A stretch of 64,000 nucleotides of DNA from Eutreptiella sp. 'Long Island Sound 2002' (lineage: Eukaryota; Euglenozoa; Euglenophyceae; Eutreptiales; Eutreptiaceae). The notes under the pieces were generated by a model. It was not told where the DNA came from. It did no database searches and saw only the letters and a program-made list of their open reading frames with translations. Of this stretch, positions 62,201-64,000 are shown piece after piece. Made by a program: the position numbers and the translations under genes. Positions within the stretch are counted from its first letter, which is position 1. Every line of letters starts with the position of its first letter. The stretch spans positions 12,168,430 to 12,232,429 of the forward strand of contig OZ038383.1 in NCBI GenBank assembly GCA_964036045.1, written 5' to 3'.

Positions 62201-64000
62201 TCAAGGGGCCACGCAACAAAGCGTGGATTGCGAGTCCCTAACCCCAACTCAAGGGGCCACAAAACAAAGTGTGGATTGAGAGTCCCTAACCCCAACTCAA
62301 GGGGCCACGCAACAAAGCGTGGATTGAGAGTCCCTAACCCCAACTCAACGGGCCACGCAACAAAGCGTGGATTGCGAGTCCCTAACCCCAACTCAAGGGG
62401 CCACGCAACAAAGCGTGGATTGCGAGTCCCTAACCCCAACTCAAGGGGCCACGCAACAAAGCATGGATTGAGAGTCCCTAACCCCAACTCAAGGGGCCAC
62501 GCAACAAAGCATGGATTGCGAGTCCCTAACCCCAACTCAAGGGGCCACGCAACAAAGCGTGGATTGAGAGTCCCTAACCCCACCTCAAGGGGCCACGCAA
62601 CAAAGCTTGGATTGCGAGTCCCTAACCCCAACTCGAGGAGCCACGCAACAAAGCGTGGATTGCGAGTCCCTAACCCCAACTCAAGGGGCCACGCAACAAA
62701 GCTTGGATTGCGAGTCCCTAACCCCAACTCGAGGAGCCACGCAACAAAGCGTGGATTGAGAGTCCCTTACCCCAACTCAAGGGGCCACGCAACAAAGCGT
62801 GGATTGAGAGTCCCTAACCCCAACTCAAGGGGCCACGCAACAAAGCATGGATTGCGAGTCCCTAACCCCAACTCAAGGGGCCACGCAACAAAGCGTGGAT
62901 TGCGAGTCCCTAACCCCAACTCAAGGGGCCACGCAACAAAGCGTGGATTGCGAGTCCCTAACCCCAACTCAAGGGGCCACGCAACAAAGCGTGGATTGCG
63001 AGTCCCTAACCCCAACTCAAGGGGCCACGCAACAAAGCGTGGATTGAGAGTCCCTAACCCCAACTCAAAGGGCCACGCAACAAAGCATGGATTGAGAGTC
63101 CCTAACCCCAACTTGAGGGGCCACACAACAAAGCGTGGATTGCGAGTCCCTAACCCCAACTCAAGGGGCCACGCAACAAAGCATGGATTGCGAGTCCCTA
63201 ACCCCAACTCAAGGGGCCACGCAACAAAGCGTGGATTGCGAGTCCCTAACCCCAACTCAAGGGGCCACAAAACAAAGTGTGGATTGAGAGTCCCTAACCC
63301 CAACTCAAGGGGCCACGCAACAAAGCGTGGATTGAGAGTCCCTAACCCCAACTCAACGGGCCACGCAACAAAGCGTGGATTGCGAGTCCCTAACCCCAAC
63401 TCAAGGGGCCACGCAACAAAGCGTGGATTGCGAGTCCCTAACCCCAACTCAAGGGGCCACGCAACAAAGCATGGATTGAGAGTCCCTAACCCCAACTCAA
63501 GGGGCCACGCAACAAAGCATGGATTGCGAGTCCCTAACCCCAACTCAAGGGGCCACGCAACAAAGCGTGGATTGAGAGTCCCTAACCCCACCTCAAGGGG
63601 CCACGCAACAAAGCTTGGATTGCGAGTCCCTAACCCCAACTCGAGGAGCCACGCAACAAAGCGTGGATTGCGAGTCCCTAACCCCAACTCAAGGGGCCAC
63701 GCAACAAAGCTTGGATTGCGAGTCCCTAACCCCAACTCGAGGAGCCACGCAACAAAGCGTGGATTGAGAGTCCCTTACCCCAACTCAAGGGGCCACGCAA
63801 CAAAGCGTGGATTGAGAGTCCCTAACCCCAACTCAAGGGGCCACGCAACAAAGCATGGATTGCGAGTCCCTAACCCCAACTCAAGGGGCCACGCAACAAA
63901 GCGTGGATTGCGAGTCCCTAACCCCAACTCAAGGGGCCACGCAACAAAGCGTGGATTGCGAGTCCCTAACCCCAACTCAAGGGGCCACGCAACAAAGCGT
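41263..64000 (+). repeat. 48-bp satellite array, about 474 units, continuing past the window
   Basis: Consecutive 48-bp units fill the rest of the window with no non-satellite insertion seen. Each unit contains, in order, CCCTAACCCC, ACTC, AGGGG, CCACGC, a 6-base AACAAA, GCGTGG and GAGT. CCACGC and GCGTGG form a 6-bp stem, and ACTC and GAGT can form an outer stem. Variation is concentrated at a few sites (GCGTGG/GCATGG/GCTTGG, GCGAGT/GAGAGT, AAGGGG/GAGGAG), and variants recur in blocks, which shows a higher-order organisation. Because 48 is a multiple of three and no frame-breaking indel occurs, one minus-strand frame stays in register throughout with repeat PRFVAWPLELGLGTRN. That frame is closed only near 61342, 62768 and 63776. 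I treat it as a satellite, not a gene. Confidence 0.97.
62768..63775 (+). repeat. 1,008-bp higher-order repeat unit (21 x 48 bp), duplicated
   Basis: Private variants recur exactly 1,008 bp apart: CCCTTACCCC at 62768 and 63776, CAACTTGAGG near 62105 and 63113, and AAAACAAAGTGTGG near 62268 and 63276. This marks a recent duplication of a 21-unit block close to the right end of the visible array. Confidence 0.85.

Noticed and set aside
41295-63047. Many plus-strand 66-82-residue frames with repeat CESLTPTQGATQQSVD
   Set aside because: They are fragments of the satellite between units whose GCGAGT-to-GAGAGT change creates TGA; they have no independent support.
41263-64000. CRISPR-like array of short palindromic repeats
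   Set aside because: The units are contiguous with no unique spacers, the context is eukaryotic, and there are no cas genes. It is a satellite.
41263-64000. Hammerhead-type ribozyme in the satellite unit
   Set aside because: Neither strand contains the CTGANGA core needed; only simple hairpins are present.

Overview
The window looks like nuclear DNA of a eukaryote with a large, repeat-rich genome, most likely a unicellular alga or other protist. The reasons are a gene interrupted by a GT-AG intron, only one intact recognisable gene in 64 kb, many micro- and minisatellites, fold-back and terminal-inverted-repeat elements, frequent G/C homopolymers, and a satellite array of at least 22.7 kb. 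The species cannot be read from the sequence, and I saw no rRNA or convincing tRNA.

Layout. 1-4.4 kb is non-coding with dispersed repeats. 4.4-8.1 kb (minus strand) holds the one gene that can be modelled well: two exons that splice in phase into a protein of about 690 residues, with a gamma-glutamylcyclotransferase-like domain, an Arg/Pro/Ser/Gly-rich linker, six NHL repeats and a C-terminal cold-shock domain. 8.1-24 kb has no supportable gene but contains CA microsatellites, G/C homopolymers and a 353-bp element with terminal inverted repeats. 23.9-26.7 kb has a degenerate minisatellite and minus-strand exon-like fragments of an unidentified protein, separated by introns carrying a 23-bp minisatellite and a 67-bp fold-back element. 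27-41 kb is repeat-rich and holds two decayed minus-strand copies of one C48/Ulp1-like cysteine-peptidase gene (31.2-32.3 kb and 40.3-41.3 kb).

41,263 to the window end is an uninterrupted 48-bp satellite, about 474 units in one phase, with higher-order repeat blocks that are multiples of 48 bp. A related 41-bp minisatellite (7 units) lies at 32.28-32.56 kb.

The main observation is that each C48 pseudogene copy is joined on its N-terminal side, in the same orientation, to a member of the same satellite family. The 41-bp and 48-bp units differ in sequence and length but keep the same nested hairpin, with a compensatory base-pair change in the inner stem. I infer that the satellite is part of, or was born from, a C48-peptidase-bearing mobile element and later expanded to a very large array. 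No cooperation between the intact 4.4-8.1 kb gene and the repeat region can be inferred.
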